From contig CAZWDO010000017.1 of NCBI GenBank assembly GCA_964632485.1, forward strand, positions 17,689 to 81,688: a stretch of DNA of 64,000 bases. Direction: 5' to 3'. Shown here piece after piece: positions 26,031 to 35,077 of the stretch; position 1 is the first letter of the stretch, and the number at the start of each line of letters is the position of its first letter. The translations under genes and the position numbers were made by a program. This DNA comes from CAZWDO01 sp964632485 [NCBI: uncultured bacterium]. GTDB taxonomy: Bacteria; JAGOEH01. The notes under the pieces were generated by a model. It worked only from the letters and a program-made list of their open reading frames with translations, had not been told where the DNA came from and did not search any database.

Positions 26031-29000
26031 TTAGAAATCGATCCCAAAGGAGTACATGGTTCTGGGTCGGACTTTAAAGGGCTTAGCGAAGGAAGTCGGA
26101 TAGGCGAAATCAATTTTTAACAATGCGATGCCGATGTTCAAGCGAATCCCGTATCCGTAGGCGGCGATGGGCGAAGAGAGATGACCGCTTTGGAGTAGTT
26201 TGAAATCGCGCCATTGATCCCAGGCAGCGCCCATATCCAGAAATGTCACGCCGGTAATCGCCATAAAACCGAATTTAGCCGGCCAGTTAAAAATTAAATA
26301 ATCAATAAAGCGAAAGCGGAATTCCAGATTACACAGCGCTCCAACCTCACCTTTGCGGGCATAAAAGGGATGTCCCCGCATGGGTAAAAACAATTCGGAC
26401 ATATACGTTTCCTGCATGTCCCATGTACTGTATTCCCGCCGTTCATAATTTAACCAGTTTTCCGTACCGCCTAAATAGAATTGGGGTTTATTGGCCCCAA
26501 ACGATTTTCCTCCCGCGAATCTGACCGCTAATGTATATTCCCGCCGAAAATTGAAATATTTCCGGTAGTCAAAGGTCATGCGCTGAAAGCTGATATCCTG
26601 CGGACGCAGCGGGATGGCTTGTTCATAGCTTAAATAGTACCGCCAGCCATTGGACGGCCCCGTATATCCCCATAGTATATTGTCAAAAATGTAACGGGTT
26701 TGGAAAATATTGATGTGCATATCCTCGCGGTCAACCGGATAGATCAGATTGTAATAGGGATCATACAAATATTTCCTGACATTGAGGGCGAAGGAACTCA
26801 GACTGCTTTCAAAACGGGTATATTTGTTGAAAGGATAGGCTAAATAAGCTTGAATACCAACCTGTTTGGATGAATAAATATCCGTATAGGTTAGCTGGTA
26901 GTCATATTTAAAATGAAAGACATTGACGCCGAAATCCCATTTTTTTGCAAGATAACTGTAATAGGCCTGGATATTGCTGTTTTCGAACGAGTAATAAAGA
27001 TCACTGTAAATTATTATTCGATGATTGCCTAACACATCGCTGAAGGCGAACACCGCCTGACCTCCCATTCCATAATAGGTGTCGTAATAAAAATTCCCCG
27101 TAACAATATCGGGGCTGAACGTGGTTTGGTAGGGGAGAGATTTTTGGATATCGGTTTGAACTTTTTCGATATACTCATCGCCGATCAACGGTCTTCCCAG
27201 GCTGTCGCGGGGATGCGTCAACGTGTCATCCTGAGTTTTTGACGGATGCGCAAGCGGCATGGAATCCTGGGGGGTAACCGCTATATTGGCTGTATCGGGT
27301 GGTTGAACGGGGCCTAACGCATAGTTTTGATTCTCGAATTTAAATACAAGCTGGCGCGGGTTGGCGCGGGTTTTAGAGAACATACTAATACTTTTGCCAT
27401 AGGTGAATTCAGTAAACTGCTGGTAAAAGCCGTATATTTCATTCGTTTCACGAAAGAGTGTCGGCGATAGTTGCGGATATTTTCCCTGGCGTTGAAGGGG
27501 ATTGTTCAGGATAAATATGTCCCATCCGCCTTTAATAAAACTGCAAAAAGCAATTTTATCGCTTTTTTGAGCCCAGGATATATGTTTACAACCCGATAAG
27601 ATGTTGGTAATGGCTTCACTTTTGGAAGCGGCCATATCGTAAATATAGATATTGGCGATGCCGTTCAGGTCGGAAATGTAAGCGAGCTTTTTACCATCTC
27701 CGGACCAGGCGGGAGTTTCATTTAAAACGCTGTCCTTCGTCACAGCTATCCATTGCCGGGTTTCTAAATCCATACAAAAAATGTTTTGGAAATGATAACC
27801 CAATCGGTTCTGGTAAACTGCATCGGGATGGTCTGCATTAACCGGACGGTCTGAAGCGAAAGCGACCCATTGGCCGTCGGGAGAAATCACCGGGTCTTTC
27901 TGGGTATAAGCATCCTCAGTAATTGGCGTTAGCTCTTCGGTGGCGAGGTTATAGAGATAAATATCCTGCAATCCGTTTTTAAAACCGGTAAAGACAATTT
28001 TTTGATCATCGGGGCTGAAGGAAGGGGAGCTAATCCCGTCCATTTCCAGTTCGATGCGTTTGATTTCTTTACGTTTTTTTGCGTCATACACGACAATAAC
28101 ATCGTAGTTTTTATCCTGGGTCACAAACGCAAGCCACAGGGATTGATTGGCCCAGGATAACCTGGTTTCAAAACTGTGGAATGATTCAAGCGAGCCCTTC
28201 TGCCCGCTTTTTACCAGACACCATTTATCCTTTTTTTTGGCGGTGGATTGTATAAATAACCCGGGATAATCATTCATATCGGAAATATAGGCAATATATT
28301 CTCCGTTGGGCGATAGGGTCGGCATAATATTAAAATAAGATTTATCCTTGGTATGGTCGGTAAAAGTTTTGGCAAAATTATCGGCTTCCTCTCGTTTGGA
28401 CAATTCCCGCCAATAGATGGTTTTAACCCATTTTGACCAATCCTCATTGAATTCTTCGATTTCCAGACCGAATACTTTTTTAAATAATTGATTAGCGGTG
28501 TTGACGCTTTTTACCGAGCGTAACAATTCACCGATTTTTTCTTTGCCATATTTTTTGTAGATGTAATAATAGACCGATTGACCGCCTTTATATGCGAAAT
28601 ATCCATCAAGGTAATCAATAGGGGGCAGATAATTGTGGATTTGGGCATCCCGGATAATCATATCCGCTTCCGTATCCCAGAATGTGCTGACAAACTCCGG
28701 CAATCCTTCTTCGAACCAGGACGGTAATTGAATAAACCGCCTTTTATTGATCAAATTTTGTATTTTACCGCCAAAAAGATAATAATGAAAGATGGCATGA
28801 GTTAATTCATGGTGGAGTACGTGGCGATAGTCGTTGTAAGAACCGTTAAAGGGCAGTACAACACGTGATTTGAAAGCTTCGGTAAATCCCTGCACGCCCT
28901 CGGGGAGACTCTCTTCGATGACGTTGGTCTGTAGAAATTCATTGGGTGAGTTGTAAACCAGAATGGGAATCCGTTCATCCAGTTCATATTGTAAATACTG

Positions 29001-29207
29001 CTTGAATATTTGATAAAAACGTTCCGATTCCAAGGCGGTAAACTCAGCTAAGAAATCGCTGCCATTTTCAAAATAAATGTCGAAATGTGTTGTACTAAAG
29101 GTATAAATTTCAAAGTTCTCGTATTGGACCTTGTTTTTACCAAATTGAGCAAAAAGAGGCAGGCAAAAGAGAACCAGGAAACTAAAAATTTTCAAAAATT
29201 TCATCAT
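26031..29207 (-). CDS. Gluzincin-like peptidase, beta-propeller and outer-membrane barrel fusion protein
   Basis: 1,058 residues from the ATG pair at 29207/29204 (GGAG site just upstream; longer in-frame starts would run further into the upstream gene). Signal peptide about 1-21 (CLPLFAQ). Next comes a peptidase MA-like domain with HHELTHAIFH (zinc HExxH near 133-137) and WFEEGLPEF (third ligand Glu near 166). Residues about 290-600 show PD40/TolB-like propeller repeats (LSPNGEYIAYISD, FSPDDQKIVFTG, ISPDGQWVAFASD, WSGDGKKLAYISD). The C-terminal 370 residues resemble a BamA/surface-antigen barrel (many aromatic strands, FRFRFIDYLIF, GYGIRLNIGI and a final Phe). The protein is therefore probably anchored in the outer membrane with peptidase and propeller on one side. 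Such fusions occur in FCB bacteria; the substrate is unknown. It overlaps the upstream coiled-coil gene by 26 bases. Confidence 0.82.
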   Translation of the reverse strand: MMKFLKIFSFLVLFCLPLFAQFGKNKVQYENFEIYTFSTTHFDIYFENGSDFLAEFTALESERFYQIFKQYLQYELDERIPILVYNSPNEFLQTNVIEESLPEGVQGFTEAFKSRVVLPFNGSYNDYRHVLHHELTHAIFHYYLFGGKIQNLINKRRFIQLPSWFEEGLPEFVSTFWDTEADMIIRDAQIHNYLPPIDYLDGYFAYKGGQSVYYYIYKKYGKEKIGELLRSVKSVNTANQLFKKVFGLEIEEFNEDWSKWVKTIYWRELSKREEADNFAKTFTDHTKDKSYFNIMPTLSPNGEYIAYISDMNDYPGLFIQSTAKKKDKWCLVKSGQKGSLESFHSFETRLSWANQSLWLAFVTQDKNYDVIVVYDAKKRKEIKRIELEMDGISSPSFSPDDQKIVFTGFKNGLQDIYLYNLATEELTPITEDAYTQKDPVISPDGQWVAFASDRPVNADHPDAVYQNRLGYHFQNIFCMDLETRQWIAVTKDSVLNETPAWSGDGKKLAYISDLNGIANIYIYDMAASKSEAITNILSGCKHISWAQKSDKIAFCSFIKGGWDIFILNNPLQRQGKYPQLSPTLFRETNEIYGFYQQFTEFTYGKSISMFSKTRANPRQLVFKFENQNYALGPVQPPDTANIAVTPQDSMPLAHPSKTQDDTLTHPRDSLGRPLIGDEYIEKVQTDIQKSLPYQTTFSPDIVTGNFYYDTYYGMGGQAVFAFSDVLGNHRIIIYSDLYYSFENSNIQAYYSYLAKKWDFGVNVFHFKYDYQLTYTDIYSSKQVGIQAYLAYPFNKYTRFESSLSSFALNVRKYLYDPYYNLIYPVDREDMHINIFQTRYIFDNILWGYTGPSNGWRYYLSYEQAIPLRPQDISFQRMTFDYRKYFNFRREYTLAVRFAGGKSFGANKPQFYLGGTENWLNYERREYSTWDMQETYMSELFLPMRGHPFYARKGEVGALCNLEFRFRFIDYLIFNWPAKFGFMAITGVTFLDMGAAWDQWRDFKLLQSGHLSSPIAAYGYGIRLNIGIALLKIDFAYPTSFAKPFKVRPRTMYSFGIDF

Positions 29208-29850
29208 AACTGGGCTCCAGGACTTTAATTCCAAAAACATCTTCGAAAGCAAGTCGTTCTTCGGTGGTTGATAAAAGGGATTGGGTTTGATTCATCCATT
29301 CTGTTTTGTTGTCGATGAATGTTTGTAAGGCAGCTTCATCGTCAACTCTCAGACACTCTAATTGATCAAGTAAATCTCGGAGGATTACGGCCATGTGCTC
29401 GATCTGTTGCCGAACCCGGTCCACAAACTGGAACCGGCCAATCAGGTCATCGAATTGATGATCCGCTGAGCGGATGTGAGATTGAAGCCGATGCAGTACC
29501 AGATAAATATCATTGTGATATTGCTGATCGATATAAGCTGAATATGCGGCGTCTGGTTTTTCTTTCATTTTGGTTTGCAAATATTGGTCGATGCGCTCCG
29601 CCATTTCCATTGCCGAGCGTTTATCTTCGGCATTTTCAATTTCTTCTCCGGGATTGAGGAATTTTTCTCCCAGCTCTTTGCTATCGGTGGTTAATTGGTT
29701 GATATTGATGATATGGGAAAGAATCGCCGCTGACTCTTCTTCCAGTGTTTTGCGAATTTTTTCCAATACTGTCCAAATAAAATTTAAGTAGGATAGTTCC
29801 TGGTTCTTAAAAATATCATACAGAGTTTTGTTAAGTTTTTTTTTAGTCAT
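29182..29850 (-). CDS. Hypothetical cytoplasmic helical protein
   Basis: 222 residues, almost all helical and charged, with no signal peptide or membrane span. Its best-defined segment is RFQFVDRVRQQIEHMAVILRDLLDQLE (about 138-164), which resembles the LQFqDivRQqlEH motif found in several chemotaxis-related and CheZ-like helical bundles; this resemblance is weak evidence only. The gene overlaps the start of the peptidase fusion by 26 bases and lies 39 bases after hldD, so it is tightly co-expressed with them. Function unknown. Confidence 0.65.
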   Translation of the reverse strand: MTKKKLNKTLYDIFKNQELSYLNFIWTVLEKIRKTLEEESAAILSHIININQLTTDSKELGEKFLNPGEEIENAEDKRSAMEMAERIDQYLQTKMKEKPDAAYSAYIDQQYHNDIYLVLHRLQSHIRSADHQFDDLIGRFQFVDRVRQQIEHMAVILRDLLDQLECLRVDDEAALQTFIDNKTEWMNQTQSLLSTTEERLAFEDVFGIKVLEPSYDEIFENF

Positions 29851-29888
29851 ATCGGTATCCTCTTTAAAATATCAACTTGGGATACTGC

Positions 29889-30881
29889 TTAAGAGTTCCC
29901 TAAATACGGGTTATCAGTTTCTAAATAATTCCTCACGTAATCTTCGATGCCCTTTTCCAGAGTGTAACGAGGGTAAATCTCAGGTTTTTCATTCTTGAGA
30001 GTTAGAAAACACTGTTTCATATCGGCTTTTGTATAGTATTGGTACTGATGGCGGATAGATTCCGGCATATCGATAAAGTCAATCCGCGGGGGGAGTTCCA
30101 GGCTGTTGAAAACGGCCCGCGAAAGATCATTGAAAGAGCTTGCGTAGCCGGTGCCGATATTCAGCAATCCGTTGGCGTGGGTATTGAAATAGAGTTTTAA
30201 TGTCAGATCGACGACATCCTTGATATATACAAAATCACGTTGCTGACCCCCGTCCGGGTATTCAGGACGATAGGAGCGAAACAGTTTCATCTCACCGGTT
30301 TGTTTGATCTGTTCCCAGGTTTTAATGACGACACTGCGCATTTCGCCTTTATGATACTCATTGGGGCCATAGACATTGAAAAATTTTAACCCTAAGGCAT
30401 TGTGATTCATCCCCTGGGCGCGCAAGTAGAGGTCGAAGCGTTGTTTGCTGAATCCGTAGGGATTGAGGGGGATCAGCGTGGAAGGATCGCAGGAATCACT
30501 GAAACCCTGCTGGCCGTTGCCGTAGGTGGCGGCGCTTGAAGCGTAAACAAACCGTTTTTTGTGAGTGAGCGCAAGGCGCATTAGTTTTTTTGAGAATTCT
30601 GTGTTGTTATGGATTAAATAGGAAACATCGCCCTCAGTCGTGCTGCTGCAGGCCCCCATGTGCAGGATACCATCAATTGAAGGGCCTGGCAACTCTTTTT
30701 CCAAGTAGTTTATGAGTTGGTCTTTTTCGAGATAATCCTTGAATTTCAATTGATTCAGATTTTTCCATTTCGTGGATTGTCCCAGATGATCCGCAATCAA
30801 TATATCATCGCGCCCTTTTTGATTGAGGCCCCAGACAAGGGCGCTGCCGATGAATCCGGCGCCGCCGGTAACTATGATCAT
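29889..30881 (-). CDS. hldD: ADP-L-glycero-D-manno-heptose 6-epimerase
   Basis: 330 residues, an extended SDR epimerase that makes the ADP-heptose used for the LPS inner core. The Rossmann motif is GGAGFIG at the N-terminus. The catalytic region shows YASSAATYG (Ser) and YGFSK (Tyr and Lys). LKFFNVYGPNEYHKGEMRSVV and YPDGGQQRDFVYIKDVV are typical HldD signatures. It supports an LPS-bearing outer membrane. It lies 8 bases downstream of asnS. Confidence 0.93.
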   Translation of the reverse strand: MIIVTGGAGFIGSALVWGLNQKGRDDILIADHLGQSTKWKNLNQLKFKDYLEKDQLINYLEKELPGPSIDGILHMGACSSTTEGDVSYLIHNNTEFSKKLMRLALTHKKRFVYASSAATYGNGQQGFSDSCDPSTLIPLNPYGFSKQRFDLYLRAQGMNHNALGLKFFNVYGPNEYHKGEMRSVVIKTWEQIKQTGEMKLFRSYRPEYPDGGQQRDFVYIKDVVDLTLKLYFNTHANGLLNIGTGYASSFNDLSRAVFNSLELPPRIDFIDMPESIRHQYQYYTKADMKQCFLTLKNEKPEIYPRYTLEKGIEDYVRNYLETDNPYLGNS

Positions 30882-30889
30882 GTTGTCTC

Positions 30890-32287
30890 CTAAAAATCGA
30901 TACTTCCAGGGGTTCGGTGAAACGGGATTACGTCGCGGATATTCTTCATCCCGGTGATAAAAAGAAGCAGGCGTTCCAGTCCCAGGCCGAATCCGGCATG
31001 TGGTACCGTGCCAAACCGCCGCAAATCAATATACCACCAGTAGTCCTGGGGGTTGAGTCCCAGTTCGGCGATGCGTTTCAATAGTATATCCTCTCGTTCT
31101 TCACGCTGACTGCCGCCGATGATCTCTCCAATCCCCGGCAGTAGGATATCCATGGCCCGTACCGTGCGGTCGTCATCATTTACTCGCATATAAAACGGTT
31201 TGATTGTTTTGGGATAGTTGATTAGAATGACCGGTTTTTTAAATATTACTTCCGTCAGATAGCGCTCATGTTCCGATTGCAGGTCGCAACCCCAGGAAAT
31301 GGGAAATTCGAACGATTGGCCCGATTTTAACAAGCGATCAATGGCTTCCGTATATTCCAGGCGGATAAAAGGGGTCTCAATCACCTGTTCGATTGATTTT
31401 AAAAGTCCCGGTTCAATCATTTTATCAAAGAATTCCAGATCATCCCGGTCTTCGTTCATGACCTGGCTAAGAACCGATTTCAGAAATTTTTCCGCCAGAT
31501 TCATATTGTCATTGAGGTCATAAAAGGCCATTTCGGGTTCGATCATCCAGAATTCGGCCAGATGGCGGGTGGTGTTGGAGTTTTCAGCGCGGAACGTGGG
31601 GCCGAATGTATAGACCTTGCCGAGCGCTGTGGCGAAGATTTCGGCTTCTAATTGGCCGCTGACCGTCAAATTAGCCGGTTTTCCGAAGAAATCGCGTTCG
31701 AAATCGATGCCGCCGTCTGCGGTACGGGGAACATTGGCCAAATCAAATGTCGAGACATGAAACATTTCCCCGGCGCCCTCGCAATCAGAACCAGTAATGA
31801 TTGGAGTATGCACATAGTAGAAACCCTGTTCATGAAAAAATCGATGGATCGCATAAGAGACCTGGTGGCGTATCCGGTAAACGGCGCCGAAAGTGTTACT
31901 TCTTGGACGGAGATGGGCGATTTCACGCAGGAATTCAAAGGAGTGCCGTTTTTTCTGTAGCGGGTATTTTTCAGCATCCGCTAATCCAATTAATTCAAGT
32001 GATGCGACTTTAAGTTCCACCGCTTGCTTCCCTCCCGGGGATTCCTGCAGAACGCCGGTAACAATGACGCTTTCGCCCGTATTCAGTTTGAGTATGGTAT
32101 CGGAATAGTTGGGCAACGAGCTTTCCGCCAGCGCCTGGATGTTTTTGATTCCGCTGCCGTCATTGATCTCGATAAAGGAGAATCCGCCTTTCGAATCGCG
32201 CCGGGTTCGAACCCACCCTTTAACGACAACTGTCATCCCTGGTTTTCCGTGGCTGATGATTTCGCGGATGGTTGAGTAATCACCCAT
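30890..32287 (-). CDS. asnS: Asparaginyl-tRNA synthetase
   Basis: 465 residues, the full length expected. An N-terminal OB-fold anticodon-binding domain ([26 protein letters not shown]) is followed by the class II catalytic core: [23 protein letters not shown] (motif 2) and [15 protein letters not shown]...[12 protein letters not shown] (motif 3). [13 protein letters not shown] is the AsnRS form rather than the AspRS form. AAGGGAGA precedes the ATG. It appears to lead the long minus-strand transcription unit, with a promoter at 32324-32352. Confidence 0.96.
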   Translation of the reverse strand: MGDYSTIREIISHGKPGMTVVVKGWVRTRRDSKGGFSFIEINDGSGIKNIQALAESSLPNYSDTILKLNTGESVIVTGVLQESPGGKQAVELKVASLELIGLADAEKYPLQKKRHSFEFLREIAHLRPRSNTFGAVYRIRHQVSYAIHRFFHEQGFYYVHTPIITGSDCEGAGEMFHVSTFDLANVPRTADGGIDFERDFFGKPANLTVSGQLEAEIFATALGKVYTFGPTFRAENSNTTRHLAEFWMIEPEMAFYDLNDNMNLAEKFLKSVLSQVMNEDRDDLEFFDKMIEPGLLKSIEQVIETPFIRLEYTEAIDRLLKSGQSFEFPISWGCDLQSEHERYLTEVIFKKPVILINYPKTIKPFYMRVNDDDRTVRAMDILLPGIGEIIGGSQREEREDILLKRIAELGLNPQDYWWYIDLRRFGTVPHAGFGLGLERLLLFITGMKNIRDVIPFHRTPGSIDF

Positions 32288-32323
32288 CAGAGTCTCCCTT
32301 GCTAATGTTTATGGTTTAATTGG

Positions 32324-32352
32324 AAGATACTAATTTAATGGCAATTTGTCAA
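32324..32352 (-). promoter_or_regulatory. Sigma-70 promoter for asnS and the downstream train
   Basis: Minus strand TTGACA (32352-32347), 17 bases, TATCTT (32329-32324), about 37 bases before the asnS start codon. Confidence 0.65.
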
Positions 32353-32443
32353 GAGAGCATTGAGTTTGCTCCCCTTCGAAAGGTGCGGAACACCCTTTGC
32401 TTAATTTAAGGGATAAAGGCAAAAAAATCAAGTACTTTTTAAA

Positions 32444-33502
32444 TTATAATTCCCGGATTCGAGCGATTAATTGTTGCATGTCAGAATCGGCGCCAATCGT
32501 AATACGGACAAAATCGCTGATCCCTTCCTTATTGAAGTGGCGAACCAGGATGCCTTGTTTCTTGAGCGACTCATAAATATGGGCGCCGGTGTACCCCGGT
32601 TTCCGGGCAAAAATAAAATTGGCCTGCGAGGGCAATACGCTCCAGTCTAACTGTTTAAGGGCTTGAATTACATACTCCCGCGTCGTGATTATCCTTTGAT
32701 TGATCCGCTCATAATACTCGTTGTCTGCAATGGCCAATGTACCGATCTTCATGGATAAGCGGTTGATCGGATATGAGTTAAAGGAATCCTTAACGGTGAT
32801 CAGGGCGTCAATCAGATTAGGCCCGGCCAGGACATACCCCAGTCGGGCTCCGGCTAAGCAATGGCTTTTCGAAAAAGTCCGCACAATGATCAGCGTCGGA
32901 TACTTCTTCAGCAGTTTAACTGCGCTTTCGCCCCCAAATGCAATATAGGCTTCATCGATGACGATAATCCCCTGAGGATGATAGTTTTTAAACAGACGTT
33001 CGATGGCGTCCAGTTGTAAATAGATGCCGGTGGGCGCATTGGGATTGGGGAAAATAATTCCGGTAGATTCGATCGCGTCATAATAATAATCAGATACATT
33101 GATAGTAAAATCATCCCGTAAAGGAATTTGTTGGTATTCAATCTGATAAAGCGCGCAATACACCGGGTAGAAACTATAGGTGAAATTGGGAAACAGGATC
33201 GGACCCCGCCTGCCGTCGAAAAAAGCATAGAAGATGAAGGCCAGGGCTTCATCGGACCCATTGGCAATAAATACCTGTTGTGGATCCAGTTGATGCTGAG
33301 CGGCGACCGCTTCCCTCAGTTCCCACGATGTCGGATCCGGGTAAAGGCGCAAATCCCCGGCCTCAGCCTGTTCCAGATACTCTTGAACACGGGGACTGGG
33401 TGGGTAAGGGTTTTCATTGGTGTTGAGTTTAATGTAACGGCGATCACGGGGTTGCTCGCCCGGAACATACGGTTTAAGTGGTCGCATTCGACGGGCATAC
33501 AT
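32444..33502 (-). CDS. hisC: Histidinol-phosphate aminotransferase
   Basis: 352 residues, a PLP enzyme of the aspartate aminotransferase fold that makes histidinol phosphate in histidine synthesis. KLNTNENPYPPSP at the N-terminus, NPNAPTG, VIDEAYIAFGG and the PLP-lysine region TFSKSHCLAGARLGY are all HisC motifs. The ATG at 33502 has a GGAG site at good distance; a TTG directly before it is rejected. No other his genes are in the window, so the gene stands alone. A closely related aminotransferase with another amino-acid role cannot be excluded. Confidence 0.88.
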   Translation of the reverse strand: MYARRMRPLKPYVPGEQPRDRRYIKLNTNENPYPPSPRVQEYLEQAEAGDLRLYPDPTSWELREAVAAQHQLDPQQVFIANGSDEALAFIFYAFFDGRRGPILFPNFTYSFYPVYCALYQIEYQQIPLRDDFTINVSDYYYDAIESTGIIFPNPNAPTGIYLQLDAIERLFKNYHPQGIIVIDEAYIAFGGESAVKLLKKYPTLIIVRTFSKSHCLAGARLGYVLAGPNLIDALITVKDSFNSYPINRLSMKIGTLAIADNEYYERINQRIITTREYVIQALKQLDWSVLPSQANFIFARKPGYTGAHIYESLKKQGILVRHFNKEGISDFVRITIGADSDMQQLIARIREL

Positions 33503-33604
33503 CAATATGGCTCCTTCTCGGTATCAGTACCAATTTCCGGTGAAACATGACCGGTTGAACTATAAAGACTGAAAGCTGTCTTCATCATCTTGATCCATCA
33601 TTAA

Positions 33605-33633
33605 ATTATATATGATTCACCTCTTTTTGTCAA
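33605..33633 (-). promoter_or_regulatory. Perfect-consensus sigma-70 promoter for hisC
   Basis: Minus strand TTGACA (33633-33628), exactly 17 bases, TATAAT (33610-33605). This is the full consensus with optimal spacing; the leader to hisC is about 95 bases. Confidence 0.8.
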
Positions 33634-33808
33634 GACAAAAATTTTAAATGGCGCATCACTTTTGCGTAGAGTTATGTCGTTTCGGGCAGCAATTTATAAG
33701 TTCGTTGATTGATGATCCTGATGTTTAGTGGAGGGGAGAGGCTGGGAGCTGATCCGATTTGACCTGGTTAGGGAAATTAAAAAATCGGGGAAGGATGATT
33801 GAATGGAC

Positions 33809-33837
33809 TTGATTTTATGAAAAAATATGATTATTTT
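33809..33837 (+). promoter_or_regulatory. Possible sigma-70 promoter for the M24 peptidase gene
   Basis: TTGATT (33809-33814), 17 bases, TATTTT (33832-33837), about 30 bases before the start codon and just upstream of the CAGGAGG ribosome site. Confidence 0.45.
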
Positions 33838-33869
33838 AGGATAACCGTAATTTTTAGCAGGAGGCATTT

Positions 33870-35051
33870 ATGTACCAGGAAAAGATTGATCAGGCAGCCG
33901 CAATTCTGGACGAGTTGGACGTCGATATGTGGCTTTGTTTTGGGCGGGAAGCTCATACGATTCATGAACCGGCATTGGATTTGATTTTGGGTACTGGCTA
34001 CACCTGGCAATCGGCTTTTATTGTCACACGTAGCGGTGAAAATGCAGCGATTGTCGGCAGTCTGGATGCCCCTAATATTGAAAAACGCGCCATTTTTAAA
34101 CACGTGATCCCCTATGTCCAATCCGTTCGGGAACCGCTTTTGCAATATATCCAAAAAATTAACCCGCAGCGCATTATGATTAATTATTCCGAATCGAATA
34201 TCATGGCCGATGGACTCACTCATGGAATGTATCTGCAACTGTTGCGATACCTGGAAGGAACTCCCTACTCAGCGCGATTGGAATCCTCCGCGCCACTGAT
34301 GTCGGCCTTAAGGGGTAGAAAATCAAAAAGCGAGATTGAACGAATTCGGAAAGCGATTCTGACAACGGAAATGATTTATGCCGAAATTCATGATTTCTTG
34401 AGACCGGGATTGCGGGAGAAAGATGTTTATGATTTTACGCTGAGGCGGATGCGGGAACTGAATGTTGAACCCGCCTGGGACATCGAATCCTGCCCTTCGG
34501 TGTTTACCGGTATGCCCCTGGAGGGAGAAGCCCATATCGGACCGACCGAACGTTTGATCGAACGCGGACAGGTAATGAATATGGATTTTGGATTGAAAAT
34601 TGACGATTATTGTTCCGATTTGCAACGCACATGGTATTTTCTTAATGAAGGAGAAACGGAAGCGCCTGAATCGGTAATTAGCGGTTTTAACGCGGTACGC
34701 GATGCCATCGTGGCGTCTGCCCGGGCTATCCGTCCGGGCGTTACTGGCCTGAGTATCGACACGATCGCCCGCGATCTGATTAAAGCGCGCGGTTTCAACG
34801 ATTATCCCCATGGTCTGGGACATCAAGTAGGGCGTTCCGCTCATGACGGCGGGGGGTTGTTATGCCCGGAATGGGAACGCTATGGCGAACTGCCATACCT
34901 TAAACTGGAGGAGAACCAGGTCTATACAATTGAGCCGCGTGTTCGCATTGAGGGTTATGGAACCGCCACCGTGGAAGAAATTGTAGTCGTCAAACCTCTT
35001 GGGGCTGAATTTTTATCGCATCTTCAGGATGCGATCTGGTTGATTCCCTAA
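33870..35051 (+). CDS. M24 family metallopeptidase (Xaa-Pro aminopeptidase-like)
   Basis: 393 residues. An N-terminal creatinase/prolidase-type domain (about 1-150) precedes the pita-bread catalytic domain. The dinuclear metal ligands are visible: Asp in MNMDFGLKIDDYCSD (two Asp), His in HGLGHQVGRSAHDGG, Glu in TIEPRVRIEGYG and Glu in VEEIVVV. Family members cut Xaa-Pro bonds or related peptides in the cytoplasm; the exact substrate is unsure. CAGGAGG precedes the ATG. The helicase gene follows after 26 bases. Confidence 0.88.
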   Translation: MYQEKIDQAAAILDELDVDMWLCFGREAHTIHEPALDLILGTGYTWQSAFIVTRSGENAAIVGSLDAPNIEKRAIFKHVIPYVQSVREPLLQYIQKINPQRIMINYSESNIMADGLTHGMYLQLLRYLEGTPYSARLESSAPLMSALRGRKSKSEIERIRKAILTTEMIYAEIHDFLRPGLREKDVYDFTLRRMRELNVEPAWDIESCPSVFTGMPLEGEAHIGPTERLIERGQVMNMDFGLKIDDYCSDLQRTWYFLNEGETEAPESVISGFNAVRDAIVASARAIRPGVTGLSIDTIARDLIKARGFNDYPHGLGHQVGRSAHDGGGLLCPEWERYGELPYLKLEENQVYTIEPRVRIEGYGTATVEEIVVVKPLGAEFLSHLQDAIWLIP

Positions 35052-35077
35052 AATTATTTAAGATTGTAGTTATTTTC

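Larger units (their letters stand above)
33503..33869. other. Intergenic region between hisC and the M24 peptidase gene
   Basis: 367 bases with a perfect sigma-70 promoter towards hisC (33605-33633) and a weaker one towards the M24 gene (33809-33837). The rest shows no clear structure. Confidence 0.6.

Noticed and set aside
29208-29252. Upstream start for the peptidase fusion gene
   Set aside because: It would put 15 charged or polar residues before the signal peptide and lengthen the overlap with the upstream gene; the ATG pair at 29204-29207 has a GGAG site.
31652-31977. Open frames on the plus strand and alternative frames within asnS
   Set aside because: They are antisense or out-of-frame shadows of a well-conserved synthetase gene and have no family features.
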